The notes under the pieces: model-generated
Told to the model about the DNA's origin: nothing
Databases searched by the model: none
What the model saw: only the letters and a program-made list of their open reading frames with translations
Translations under genes and position numbers: made by a program
Source: Osmia lignaria lignaria
Lineage: Eukaryota; Arthropoda; Insecta; Hymenoptera; Megachilidae
Direction of reading: 5' to 3'
NCBI RefSeq assembly: GCF_051020975.1
Contig: NC_135040.1
Coordinates: forward strand, 1,047,501-1,111,500
DNA: 64,000 nt
In this document: positions 45,715 to 57,359 of the stretch, piece by piece
How positions within the stretch are numbered: the first letter of the stretch is position 1
How the letters are laid out: each line of letters begins with the position of its first letter

Positions 45715-45912
45715 CAGAATGATCCTCTCGCTAGTGGACTCAAAGGAAGGTTCATCACACTAGTATGAATGGACCCAAGCCCTTTTCTGTCATCGAAACC
45801 TTTTCACGGACACAGATACAGTATGCACCCTCGTCGAGAAAACGACTTGGGACAACTCATACTACATTGTGGCGGCACTTCCTTTGAGTCCACTAGCGAG
45901 AGGATCACCCTG
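45715..45912. mobile_element. mariner-type MITE with about 34-bp TIRs
   Basis: TA at 45713-45714 and 45913-45914. The left CAGAATGATCCTCTCGCTAG and inverted right CAGGGTGATCCTCTCGCTAG continue identically through TGGACTCAAAGGAAG. 198 bp, non-coding. The loop contains unrelated GC-richer sequence. Confidence 0.82.
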
Positions 45913-45914
45913 TA

Positions 45915-48035
45915 GTATATTACCACTCTTTAGATTTGTCATAATAAAGTGAACATTCTGTGATGAATTAATTTTGATTAATATTTCATCTTTCTATCTT
46001 ATTATTGTTATTATTATTATTATTTTGTTATTTTATTAATTTATAGAGATATTGTAACTTAAAGCTACTTAAACCTATCAAATTTTCAATTTAAAGGAAT
46101 AGAACTATTAGAAAAAATTTAATCAAAATATTCAATATTGATTCATTTTCTTAATATTTTAATAATATTAACTTCAATATTCTTGAATTTATTTTTTATT
46201 TTTTATACATTATCTACGATTCATTACATTGTACAACAAATTTTAACTTATTTTTGACAAGTTAACGTATTTTTGTGCAGTTTTTGAGAAATTTAATTTT
46301 GGAAAAAAAAACATATTTTTCAAATTTAAACAAATTGTCTGACGTAATTATAAAACATATTGAAATTCTATTTACAATAAAAGATTCTATAGACTTTTCT
46401 GTCTTTATACATTTACCTATCTTTAATACATTCTAAATGGTTAAGTATGTTTGAACGATCATTGAACGCGGAGGGACCCCGATTTGGCACCAATTTTTTA
46501 GGATATTTTTCAATTTATCTGAAAAGGTAGAGATCCAGCGTAAAATCAAATTATACCACGCGATAGAGCAGATTGAAAAAGCAGATCTTGAAAAAACACG
46601 TCCATTTTTTTATCAAACCAGAAAGCGAAATAGCTTTGCGGGAGACGAAGTACCGACAGTGGTGCTCGGTGTCAGGACGGTTGCTCGGCGTCTCGTCTAA
46701 TGCAGTTGCTTTAAACGGTAATACAGGCGGAAATAATAGCGGTATTACGTCGCGACGTACGCGCGCGTGTGTACGACGACGCAACGTAAAAGGGATAAAA
46801 GAAATTAGAGCAGAATTATAATTGGAAGATTGTAATCTACTGTTAGTTCCTTTCCCGATTTTGCGCGATCGATTAGGTATTCGCTGCCACCAGTCCTAAA
46901 CGTGTATAACGCGGTTGAGCGTCCTCTACGCTTAAGATAAATTAAAAGACGGAAAACGTGATGTTAATTTTTCCGTTGGGTACGTCAGGGCTCTGGGTCC
47001 CGTACGGGTCCCTCCTTGAAACTGTATGCGGTTGGTATGTGTGGTTTTATAATTGGGTGAAGGTGGTTGTATTTGAAATGAATGTTGAAACGGTTTAAAT
47101 GCTGAAACTTGTATAATTGCAGAGATGATTTGAACTTTATAAGAATGGTCAATAGAAAGGTTTAATAAAATTTGACTGAATTTAAGAAATTAGCAGAATT
47201 CAGAAATAACCAGTTCCGCGTGTAGATTTTCATAAAATTCACGAGGGTAAAGATGTTTAGTGAATAATTAACAAAATAACGATCCGCGGTAACAAATACA
47301 CTTTGACACACAATGAGACGCAATGAAATATTTTTGATCTAAAGTAAATGTGCGCGAATTCGATTATTTCGTTCCTCGTTTTAAGGGCACAGACTCCTTG
47401 TGCCATGACCTGTATGCGTGCACTCACACAATCAACGGAAAGCATGCACGTATACGCCATGCGCGAGAGAGACACTCGATTTCGTAGATTCCATTTTTCG
47501 TCTCGATAATTGCATAAATGAAATTTTCGCGGGTACAGCACACACGGGTAGACTTCGCTACAGGTCGGTCTGGTCCGCTTGAACGCTAATAAACATCATA
47601 CGTTGAGAAAAATGGAATTTTGGAAACTGTACGATTGAGACAGACGCTGTTGTAAGCAAACAACATGGCTGCCGAATGCTGCGTTCGGCTACATTTTAGC
47701 GAATATTGGACGATTTAATCGTTTTTTCACTGATAACAGAGCAGACCAACTTCCCTTGAACTAGCACAATATCACTGAAATTCGATTTTTCACAATTTAT
47801 CACTTCTGGAAGACGTAAAATGGAATCTACGATTTGCACGCATCAGACGTCAAATAGACATAAGAATAGTTCAGTGATTCTCCGTCAGAGGCATTGATGG
47901 TATATTTGACCACGTTATCATCAGGGTCGATAAAAACACAGATCAATCGATAAATGTAAATTCTAATTTGACACCACAAATGGCTACGCGAATATAGCCA
48001 CAAGTATGGCATAGTTGCCGTAACGTATTAAGACT
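45915..48035. other. mixed sequence with no supported gene
   Basis: 46000-46040 is a TTA/TTATTA microsatellite. 46570-46830 is CG-richer with open frames on both strands (77-82 codons) and no known domain. 47257-47541 and 47827-48012 minus frames are not recognised. Confidence 0.4.
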
Positions 48036-48039
48036 TCTG

Positions 48040-49400
48040 TCACGCTGTTGCCACATCTGTTACAATTGCAACAGGCTCGAGCCGATTTTGATTCCTGCCA
48101 GACATAGAAAAGAATAGGGCGCTCGAGAGAGAAAGAGGTTCGAGAATGAAACAATACATGTACTAATGTGTGCAACCATCAAACTTTTTTGTTCATATTT
48201 ATAATCATGTTTTTTTCATCAATTAAATTACAGATAGAATACTTGAAATGGTATGCCAGAAAAATGAATTATAAAACTTGCACCATATACAGTGAAAACT
48301 CGATAAATGTACATAATTATTGCCGGTCCACTCCGCAACTGTTATGGAATAGGAGAATCATTTTTCAAATTTGATTGCCTAGTCAGTAAACACTGATTAG
48401 AAAGAGTCAGTAGCTGAAGACGAAAGAGGGACTAAAACCGGGATTTATTGCCTTCATTTAAATGCCCCGTGTCAATGTGACCATACTAATGCACAGAATA
48501 AAGTTTTTTATTTTGTACTTTTTGTTAATAAAAATTTTACTATCATGTGGAGAAGATTTTTCTGATTAAAATGAAGCTAAACACAATATAAATCGGTCAA
48601 CATTTAATAGCATAATATTGGGTTAAATGTTGTGCTTGTGAGTCTTTCTCTCTTTGTTTATCCTTCTTGCGCTATCCTTTTCTATGTTCGGAAACATCAA
48701 AGAACGGCGGATTCGTGGTGCTGGTAGGGGTAGAATGAATGAAATAAAAAAGTACGCGGCCATAAGACTTATAGGAATGAAAACTACCTGACATAATAAT
48801 TTCAAGAAGGGAATAAGAAATAAAGAAATGAATAATGAATTTTAATATAATTCTGTCACACTTAGACTGGGACACCCTGTATATGCAGGTACAATTATAT
48901 TAAAATTCATTATTATATTTCAAATGAAAAAGATTTCAATAACACGTGGCTGGAGTGGCTGTCATGGGAATCGACGATGTAGACGGCGCGGAGAAAGAAG
49001 AGGCATTGTTTATATTTATTGATCATATTTCAATCGATAAATATTGTATATTATAGATCAATTTACATGTCTTTATTTTTCATTCCTTTCCTGAAATTAT
49101 TAATGCCATATAGTTTTTATTCCTATAAGTCTTATAGTCGCGTACGTTATGTGTATTACAGAGTCTCATCGAATCTGTCGTAGCGTGTGAATATATTTAC
49201 GCCGATCGGCCCTACGTTGTTTCATTCATGATACTCCTTCTCTTTCTCTCGCGCTGTCCTTTTCTATGTCCGCCAGGAATCAAAATCTCGCTCGGCTCGA
49301 GCAAATTCATTTTGCTAGATGGTCACAGATGCGGCAACATCGCGATAGAACTCTTAAATGATGTGATTTGGCAACTATACCACCTCACTTTCGTTTCTTA
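48040..49400. repeat. cluster of inverted dispersed repeats (family E)
   Basis: 48040-48165 (minus) matches 49232-49400 (plus) through the CTATTCTTTTCTATGTCTGG-type block and the CAGATGTGGCAAC-type block. 48648-48710 shares the TTTTCTATG block. 48757-48830 is inverted at 49068-49143 (ATAAGACTTATAGGAATGAA type). A pogo-like end (CAGTGAAAACTCGATAAATG) lies at 48291. Confidence 0.55.
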
Positions 49401-49419
49401 TTCTGCATAATGACGTTAG

Positions 49420-49635
49420 ATGTCACACCGTCAAATGTCGAATTTCTCAATTATGTGTTTTCACGATTGCCCGATTCTTTCCAATGGCGCTTACATCGAT
49501 TCGGAGGAGGCCTCGAAGGAGTCTGTGCCCTTAATTGAGAGAATGCGGAAGTCGTACCGCGAGGGAAACGTCTTGAACAGAGACACTCTCAGAACCCATA
49601 GGCTTTACAGATCGCCCGTTTTGCCAAAAATATAG
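49420..49635 (+). CDS. candidate terminal exon, unknown protein
   Basis: A 71-codon frame whose second half (YIDSEEASKESVPLIERMRK, then a basic stretch ending SPVLPKI and a stop) has balanced charge and GC-ending codons unlike the AT-rich surroundings. No acceptor site is clear and no partner exon was found. It could be a terminal exon, a retrocopy tail or chance. I do not recognise it. Confidence 0.25.
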   Translation: MSHRQMSNFSIMCFHDCPILSNGAYIDSEEASKESVPLIERMRKSYREGNVLNRDTLRTHRLYRSPVLPKI

Positions 49636-50230
49636 CCGTCGTGGGAGTCGGAAGTAAATTGATCGACTTACCAGAAGGATGTATAAAGAATGCAAGAAAA
49701 TAATTATTCGCTCGATTCGATGTTTGAATTACGCTTGTGAATCTGAAACACCAAAGTAGAGAAGATTTTCGTTGATCACGCACTTGTCGCGGTTGACTAA
49801 TTGAATTTAACAAGTACAAAACGTTTAACGAAAGACAAGTTCTACGATAATTCACGATTGACGATTTTAAAAGATTGAATGTACACGAGAAATGAAGCTA
49901 ATATGAAGAATTTACGCGAGCAACGGGTTAAAATTGAAAGAGAAAAGGATAGAATTTTAAGAGTGTGAAAATTTAACGCGCGCGTCACTGAGTCTTTATC
50001 CCGAAATCGGTAATTTACACCTTCACGACACTCTGCCTCGCTACGCGGAGGACTTTGTCGAGCAGAAATTACGCGATATTCTAAGATAACTCTGTTTCTC
50101 GGACGTATGGGCTCCCGTCACGTACCTATACGATTGATCGACCAAGAGTGAAATTTTTCGATCACGATCGTCACCTGAAGGGCTCGTCGTGCGATCGACG
50201 TCCTGCGTGGGGACGTTTCGACAAATCGAG
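49636..50230. other. no recognisable gene
   Basis: The minus frames 49589-49855 and 50041-50340 have no known domain. The second overlaps the promoter-like patch and could begin MGDVIEKESN, but nothing supports it further. Confidence 0.35.
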
Positions 50231-50280
50231 GTGCGTGACGGCGACGTCACGTGCGTGGTGATTGGCTGAAAATTTCGCAC
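50231..50280. promoter_or_regulatory. promoter-like cluster: CRE/E-box and inverted CCAAT box
   Basis: GACGTCAC (50243-50250) overlaps a CACGTG E-box (50248-50253), and ATTGG, an inverted CCAAT, follows at 50261-50265, all in a CG-rich patch. The arrangement is typical of animal housekeeping promoters, but no transcription start or attached gene can be shown. Confidence 0.35.
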
Positions 50281-50483
50281 TAGACGAGAATTCTCTCTTT
50301 TTTCTCTGGTGTTACTTTCCTTCTCTATTACGTCGCCCATTGACTTTCAACGGTTTTCTGAAATTCTACGCAATTAATATACTGAATTTGATACAAATCT
50401 AATACAATGATACGTTGACCAGTTTGAATGTCATGAGAGCGAATCGAATAGAAAGCATGGTACAATGCTGTCGGTCAACCCGT

Positions 50484-50923
50484 GGGTATACTTCCGAAAG
50501 GCCCCATCACCCTAGGACAACCATACTTCGGATTTATAGTAATTGAGGGACGAGAAATCGAATGAGACCATTTTCAGAACTGGCAAATAAACCGTTCTCG
50601 AGATATACAGGGTATTCTAAAAGTGCGGAAACCCCCTATTATCTTGATAAGAACGCATTTCCACGCAAAATGACTAACCTAACCCTAACCCTAACCCTAA
50701 CCCTAACCTTAACCCTAACCTAGGTTCGGTTAGTCATTTTCCGTGAAAATGCGTTCTTATCGAGGAAATAGGGGGTTTCCGCACTTTTAGAATACCCTGT
50801 ATATCTCGAAAACGGTTTGTTTGCCAGTTCTGAAAATGGTCTCATTCGATTTCTCGTCCCTCAATTACTATAAATCCGAAGTTTGGTTGTCCTGGGGTGA
50901 TGGGGCTTTTCGGAAGTTTCCCC
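50484..50923. mobile_element. long palindromic element with 8-bp duplication and telomere-like loop
   Basis: CAACCCGT at 50476-50483 and 50924-50931 is a perfect 8-bp duplication. The left end GGGTATACTTCCGAAA and inverted right end GGGGAAACTTCCGAAA agree at 14 of 16 positions, and the arms pair almost throughout (about 190 bp each). The loop is the array at 50675-50722. An 8-bp duplication with GG-starting ends suggests hAT or Merlin-like origin. Undecided. Confidence 0.82.
50675..50722 (-). repeat. TTAGGG-type (AACCCT) short array
   Basis: Eight TAACC(C/T) units, mostly TAACCC, forming the loop of the palindromic element. On the other strand this reads TTAGGG, the vertebrate-type telomere motif, while TTAGG is the usual insect repeat. 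Confidence 0.85.
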
Positions 50924-50931
50924 CAACCCGT

Positions 50932-51600
50932 TTACCGATGGTTCATTTGATTTTTTAACGAAAGGCGCAAAATTATTGATGATAGTGCAGTTACAGTGGT
51001 TGGCAATGCCGTGATAGTTAACGCACTTTGTTAAACAATTCTTATCGATATTCTTCGGCATTGATTTAAACAATTCTGGGGTAACGATGTTCGTTCGAGA
51101 ACGTTCTTTTGTTCAAATTTTGCCGTTAGGCCTCTTCGCCAGGAAATTTCTTGGTATTTCTAATACAATAGCGTTTATTGCCTTAAACGACCCTTGTTTC
51201 CAAACAGCGCAGCGCTCGAACATTCGCAACGTTCGCTCTGGCAAGGGTTCTCATTCCTGAACTTCGTTTAAATATTTTAACGTCCATCCATTATTTCACA
51301 CTATCATTCTATGTATATAGACATGAACGATCCTTTTTGGACCGACTGGCGCTTGTGCAAAAAGGAGAGGGAGGGCATCCGACAGAATGAACTCATTATG
51401 ATTTTTCCGTTTCTATGCAGCTAACTTGGGGAAAACCCGGAATGCGGAGCACTGGCTAACTGCATAGCGCTGGTGTTTATGATGCCTCTTCCTCAAGCGA
51501 ACTTGAGTTTTTGTGCGCGTAATGTTTCTATTACTATGGTTGAGCGACAATAGTTTCAAGGAGGGCTACGAATACTATTGAAAGAGAAGAAAATAGAAAC
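50932..51600. other. no recognisable gene
   Basis: 50861-51073 minus frame is not recognised. No paired repeats. Confidence 0.4.
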
Positions 51601-51975
51601 GACCTTTCCTCGTGTACCTCACGTGAGAACTTCTCGGAACCCGTGGAGGCTTGACAAGATACACGAAATCAGGAGAGAGTAGTTAAAGAAAGTAAACTTA
51701 TAGAAGAAGTTGAAAATAGAATAGTTATAAGCTCAAACTCGCCCTTGCACATCCTCATATGGAGATGACTTTCGTAACCAGAAGGCTTGATGAGGGTTCA
51801 CAAGGTCAAGGAGAAAGTGGCAAAGGTTGGCGGAAAGGAAAAGACATCCTTCCCACGCCCCTCACATCGAGAAATTCTCGGAACCCAGAGGGCTTGGTAA
51901 GGGACGCGAGGCGGACGAATTTTAATTTTCCGCCGGTGCGTAACAACGGTAATATAAGCTTCATCAGTGTTTAGC
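51601..51975 (+). repeat. duplicated block, about 245 bp apart
   Basis: 51604-51665 and 51848-51910 share CTCAC-(A/G)-GAGAA-TTCTCGGAACCC and a GAGGCTTG/GGGCTTG tail. A 71-codon plus frame covers the second block without a known domain. Confidence 0.5.
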
Positions 51976-52082
51976 ATCAGTGTTTAATCCTTTTTCCTAA
52001 CGTGTCACCCTAAGCTATAAATAATTTCTTTTTCCGAGCTCAAATGCTCATAGGCGTAACTAGGAATTTTGAATGAAGTGGA

Positions 52083-52150
52083 TCACGCCTCTTAGCTTCA
52101 TTAACAGCGTCAAGTATTTAATATCTTGTATTTTGCAAAATTTGACAAGA
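52083..52150 (+). repeat. dispersed repeat, partner of 31583-31645
   Basis: Shares CTTCATTAACAGYGYCAAG and TTTAATAT words with the 31.6 kb copy. Confidence 0.5.
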
Positions 52151-52401
52151 GCCTTAAAATCCTTAGGATCCTTACTTAGTTAAAATTCAATTAAATTCCC
52201 CATAACTAGTCAGAACCAGTTGCAAATGTATGAAAAGCATGTTTCTGAGCAAATAGAGACAAGTCATGAAGAATCAGAAATGAAGAAACGCCAAGTCCCT
52301 CCTCTCTGTTGACATCTTGACATCAAAATAGCGTCGCGTTGTCAGCTTTTCTAACGAATTTCGTTAATTGCATCGTTAATTTGATCTTGCCAGTCCAAAC
52401 C

Positions 52402-52536
52402 ATGTCATCGGACGAATCCTTGGATGGCCAGGATCACGAAATGGGACAATCTAATGTGGATGAGACCCTGAAAAATGGGTCTGCAAGGAATGAATTTGGA
52501 TACAGGCCTTCAGCTCGACTCGGTGATTGTCATTAG
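52402..52536 (+). CDS. candidate small ORF or first coding exon, unknown
   Basis: ATG at 52402 begins MSSDESLDGQDHEMGQSN and continues 44 codons to a stop at 52534. An acceptor-like TTGATCTTGCCAG ends 10 bases before the ATG, and a weak donor (CTCG|GTGATT) lies near the end. The acidic, Ser/Asp-rich start resembles the first residues of many nuclear proteins, but no domain or partner exon is present. It may be part of a host gene or a retrocopy. Confidence 0.25.
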   Translation: MSSDESLDGQDHEMGQSNVDETLKNGSARNEFGYRPSARLGDCH

Positions 52537-52539
52537 GAT

Positions 52540-53738
52540 TCCTGAACATTTTACCTCGAGGTCAACTTCACTAACTTAGTTAACATATTACATCATAATG
52601 CACTTCAAGAAAATACGCCAGTCAACTATTTCACCTTCACTCCTATGAAAATCCGATACGTCCCGAATTAAAACTATTATTTCCTTTTCTTTGAATAAAA
52701 ATCATCTGTTTTCTTATTTTGTTTCATGTGTATCATAGTCATGCCTTGTGTATGAAGTACTTTAGGTTATAAAGAGGTCACCGTGAAGAAACGAATTTTG
52801 ACTTTCCCAATCAAGAGAAGAGCGACTTTTTTTTCTTTCGAACATTTTGCAGGTTAGAATATCAGCATCTGAAAATTTTGGAATCTTAGAATCTGAGTTT
52901 TAGAATTTTAAAATTTTCGAAAGTTCGGCCTGGTCTTTATTTAGTTATGGGAATGTAAGTACCCCAAAATGTGAAAATTTTATCTTTATCAGAAAAACTA
53001 AATATTTCTATAAACAGAGTAACCAAAATGTTTAATTAAGAGTTAGTTACTTTTGCCTACATAGTAAAATAGCTAACGAGTTTTGTATTAACTCCTTACA
53101 ACTCGTTGGTAAAATAAGTAGCATCGTTTCAAAGGCCGTAGCCATATCGATTCGTCTCATCTTTGCGTGCTGATTTTTGTTTCCTCGTTTTCCCAGTTTA
53201 GTAGGCACCAGATTAGGTGCCTCTTTAGAAAGGAGAAAACGAGCTCGCAATTTTTTACGTCAATTCTTCACAAACTTCCTAGGTTTAATAGATTCCCATT
53301 CTACAGTTTTCGCTGAAGCAGAAATTGAAACTACACCTTAATTAATTTTTTTTCTTGATTGGTTTTATCGTCGTTCATCAGAAGGTACGCAGTTAAAGTA
53401 AGGATAATCTTGCTCGTAACTATTATACTTCCTTCCATAAAGGCGAAAATTCCCGCCAACTTCCTTGTACATTAAATACGAATACGAAGCATGAACATAG
53501 AATTTCTAAATCAAATCTGCGGGAGGGTTAATGTTAACCAGTATCGTAACTTTCATTTCATGAACATTAAAATTAATTTTTAACATGTTGAATGCCTGGG
53601 ATCACTGGTGACCTGCATCACAAATTAGCTGTACTTCAAGAATTAAACGCAAACAACAGAAAAGAATTTATTTCAAATAGTATTGCTATTATGTGTGCTA
53701 ATGATTTAAGGTAATCAATACAGAATTTTAATATTATA
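52540..53738. other. no supported gene
   Basis: 52860-52920 is an AATTTTAGAA-type run. The 53047-53250 minus frame is not recognised. Confidence 0.45.
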
Positions 53739-53739
53739 A

Positions 53740-54042
53740 GAGTGTGTGGGTACCCGAGCTTTGGATGGGGTCTGGCGTAATCGCAAACGTTTGTCCAGTA
53801 CATACATTTTTTCGGGTCATAAGACTCGAAACTCAATTCAAGAGTCAAAACTGCAGTGGGGACATGAATTTTCAGACTTACCTTAAATTTTTTAATTTGA
53901 AAGGGGTTTGATATGTAATTGTGTTTCGGGTCCAGAATGGAGTTGAGTCCCGAAATTAAGGGTACCCGAACAAATTTTATCTATTGGAGAAACTTTCGAG
54001 CTCACGCCTGAAGCGACCCGAAGTTCGGTTACCCGTACACCC
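53740..54042. mobile_element. inverted-repeat MITE, possibly PIF/Harbinger-like
   Basis: The left GAGTGTGTGGGTACCCGAGC and inverted right GGGTGTACGGGTAACCGAAC share 15 of 20 bases and both continue CTTYGG. Flanks are TAA on the left and TTA on the right, compatible with a decayed three-base duplication. The interior repeats TCGGGT(C/A) words and is non-coding. Confidence 0.65.
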
Positions 54043-55459
54043 TTAGAAAATTAATTATTCCTATTCTTAATAATTAATGCTCCAACATATCTTCAGGTAC
54101 GTTTATTACATAAAAAATTTTATTTTGTTTACATCAATTAAATATATAAGATATAATTTTCTATTTTTTAAAAGATGTTCTACTGTACCGTATTACTATG
54201 AGCTATTTTACAATGCCGAATTAAAGAGAGGTGTAAAAAAGCCTCGTTATAAGTTTTCCATTTATTATGCCAAAAAACATTAAACAACATTTCTTTACTA
54301 TTGCCCTGTTTTCTTATGTTACTTAATTTTATTGAATTAATTGAATATGAATTTCAATTTTTGAAACAAGTTTATCAATCAATGAGGCGCTCGAAGGTTT
54401 GATTGCCTTGGGGCCTCAGGTATCTCAACCCGTTGCTGCCATTTTATAACTCAATAAAGACTGCTGAAGAAATGTCTGTGCTCATTTTGTTAAAAAACGA
54501 AAATATCCCATTCAATATATTCTGAATTTTATCTCAATTCAATTCAAGTTCAATCTTTCGAATAATGAATATAAAAGAATATTAAGGTTCAAAGAAAAAT
54601 TCTTTCGATGCATTAAATTTTTAATTCAAGGTTAGTAATCAAAGGTACAATATATACATATAATATGACTCTGACAAAATACAATTCATTAAAATGTCTG
54701 AAGTATACGAACTTCTTTTTGTGTAATAGCAAAATCCAATTTTCCGCAATTAAATGGCTGGCTTCTCTGCATTAGATACGTTGCCTCGCTTTCATGCGGT
54801 CTCCATTCAATCTCCTCACCCGAAGGATTTCTCTTGATGTTATATCTAAAGATTTTGAAATCTGCATCCCGAGGATTTTACAGTCCTCTTTCATTGGATA
54901 AATCATCAACCTTGCGTAGGAATTAATGTATTTTATAGGATTCCTTTCACGGAAGAGACCTTTTAGTAATTTTAGACTCGATTCAGCAAAGAATCTTAAC
55001 TGATATTTACAGGTGTCCTGTAGCTTATAACGAGATCTGTGACCCCTTTCTATGAGTGCATGCTACAAGGAGAGTCATTGATTATTTTTAGAGATACTCT
55101 TGGATAACAGTCAATGTTTTGTTATCGATGCAACAGAAATTTCAATAACGATTATATTACATCCTGAAAGCAATTTCCTGTTTTCTTAACCTATTAACAG
55201 TCAACAGGAACGGCACTGGCGCTTCTAATAAAATAGCAGTAAAACACAGAAAAGCAATTTACGTTTTTCGGATACGATTCTGAGGGAAACGCATAATAAT
55301 TTAAGACACGAGTGGATAAAGGTGTCGTCTCACAAACTGACAAGTCAATTATTCTTTCCAAAAAGTTAATAATACCTACTAATGATTCTCAGTTAGCTGG
55401 TTAATAGTACTATACTTATACATATATGGAATTATTTCAAACGATGGAACAGCAAATTA
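54043..55459. other. AT-rich DNA with no recognisable gene
   Basis: 54370-54425 resembles 58090-58140 (TCAATCAAKGRYGCYCTCKAA-type words), an old dispersed repeat. No coding signal. Confidence 0.4.
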
Positions 55460-56060
55460 GTACTTTTTCTGGGTGAACTTGTAGAAAAGGCCCCCTCCGA
55501 TTTCAGTGGGTTTTGAATATATTTTTCTTCTAACCTATATATTTAACTCCTTGAGTGTCTGAGATATTTGCGAAAAAAAATCGTTGCAGCTAAAGTGTAT
55601 TTTGCCTATACGTATACGTTTGTAGTTCCTGTAAACAACGGCATTGGACCCAGCAACCCCCTGGTATAATTAATGACGGCCGGATTATTAATTTAACCTA
55701 ACCTAACCTAGACGAATAAGAGGAAAATGTCAAAATGTGGATTCCTATAATATATTTAACCTACTTAGTGGACTAAGTTAAATTAATATTTCGGCCACCA
55801 TGAGACGACCAGCCACGAAAGTCGAAATTCAAAATTATTGAAATCAGTTAAGTTTCATTTTTAAGCTCACTTGTTATAGGGATGGTAGCCGAGCCACGTG
55901 GTGCTATTGACAGAAATAGTAGATAATATTGAGGGACGCTTTTTAACGCACACACAACCACGGACGTATACGTACAGTCGAAATTCAATGTATTGTAGTA
56001 GCATTCACGGCTTTTCGCGAATATTTCGGAAACTAAGCGAGTCCGACATATAGGTTTTTT
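55460..56060. repeat. repeat D in inverted-arm configuration
   Basis: 55470-55690 and 55780-56050 are roughly inverted versions of each other (TACGTATACG, CGAATATTTC/GATATTTGCG blocks), centred on a palindrome at 55670-55805 that has GGCCGGATTATTAATTTAAC and CCTAACCTAACCTAG. The right half matches 35760-36060. Confidence 0.6.
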
Positions 56061-56466
56061 GTTTTTTTTTTAAATTAAGGTTTATTGTCACATCAACTAC
56101 AAGGTTATTAGCGACATCAAGGAGTAGGTAAAGCTTACATTATCAGTTCTATTAGTTTAGTATCTTTTATAAATTGGAGTAAGTCCTGTATTTTACTGTT
56201 TTTTAAATTGTCCTTGAGAGAAGATTCTAGTTTATGTTTGTTGCGGAGGAAATCATATTTAGTACAGTGGAGGATTAAATGATCTATGGATATTGCGGAG
56301 TCACACTCTTCTTAAACAATGTTAGATGTTATGGTATATCCATATTGTCCGCAATAACTAAAGGATGTGAGACGCACATAGGAGTGCCCCCTCTCCCTTT
56401 GTTATAGAGTCACGTAGGGAGAGAAAACCGGTGGGCAAGCAGATCACGCAGTAATATATAAAACAT
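56061..56466. other. spacer with no recognisable gene
   Basis: A block at 56070-56440 has TAAGGTTTATTGTCACATCAAC and a GTAGTAAGC-like stretch. No coding signal that I can assign. Confidence 0.35.
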
Positions 56467-56893
56467 AAAATAATTTTTAACAAAAAATATAACCGACTTC
56501 GAAATGCACTAAAAAGTATGAAATAATTTCTACTTCATTTATACAAATACTCAACAGCAATTAATAAAACCTATTTACTAGTTAAATAGTATACTAAATA
56601 CATTTCAACCTTTTCGGAGGTGGCGCAAAATTAAAAACTTTTCTTCTACTAGGAAGATTCTACTTCAGGCGTCGACAACCTATCAAATCATTATTGGCAG
56701 CATCGTATATTCGGGTATTTTTAATTTTGCGCCGCCTCCGAAAAGGTTGAAATGTATTTAGTATACTATTTAAGGAGTAAATAGGTTTTATTAATAGCTG
56801 TTGGGTATTTGTATAAATGAAGTAGAAATTATTTCATACTTTTTAGTGCATTTCGAAATCGGTTATATTTTTTGTTAAAAATTATTTTATTTC
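56467..56893. mobile_element. long foldback element, complete copy
   Basis: Arms of about 195 bp run from AAAATAATTTTTAACAAAAA on the left to its inverse on the right and share TTCAACCTTTTCGGAGG with GCGCAAAATTAAAAA. The loop near 56655-56700 holds about 50 bp. A truncated copy lies at 34259-34745 next to the Tc1/mariner tail. Confidence 0.78.
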
Positions 56894-56989
56894 ACACTTT
56901 TTAGTGGAACGAGCAGTATTTATAGGATGCCGTAAGGTGGTTTACCGTTCTTAATGGTTAATTGCAATAACGATAGTTTTCAACGATGA

Positions 56990-57355
56990 CAAGTTCCATA
57001 CAAGTTATAACAATAGTTATTAACAATAACAAATTGCATAAATTTTTGCAAGTGAGATATCGCGGAAATATCTCCTATTAGATGTGAAAGGTTTCATCGC
57101 AATCGGTACATGCCTTGGAGAGTATACATGTATGTATACAAGAAACAGTAGAGAATCGGCGAGTGCATGCTGACTCATACACGTAGGCATACGTAGAATT
57201 CAATGTAGTAGTAACAATAGTTTTCAACGAATATCTCGGAAACTAAAACTTTCCGTTAATTGTGCATAATGAAAAAGTTGTTCAGAATCATGTCTCCGAC
57301 AACATATTAAAAGGTCATTGAAATCGTCCAATCTTGACATTAAAAACTTCCTGTA
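56990..57355 (+). repeat. repeat D and 140-bp unit, single copies
   Basis: 56990-57125 is one unit of the 35.25-kb tandem, and 57120-57350 follows repeat D (ACGAATATCTCGGAAACTAA, then AAAAGTTGTTCAGAATCATG). Confidence 0.65.
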
Positions 57356-57359
57356 TTTT

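Noticed and set aside
50675..50722. Chromosome end or telomere junction
   Set aside because: The array is short and sits inside a palindromic element with target duplications and ordinary DNA on both sides.
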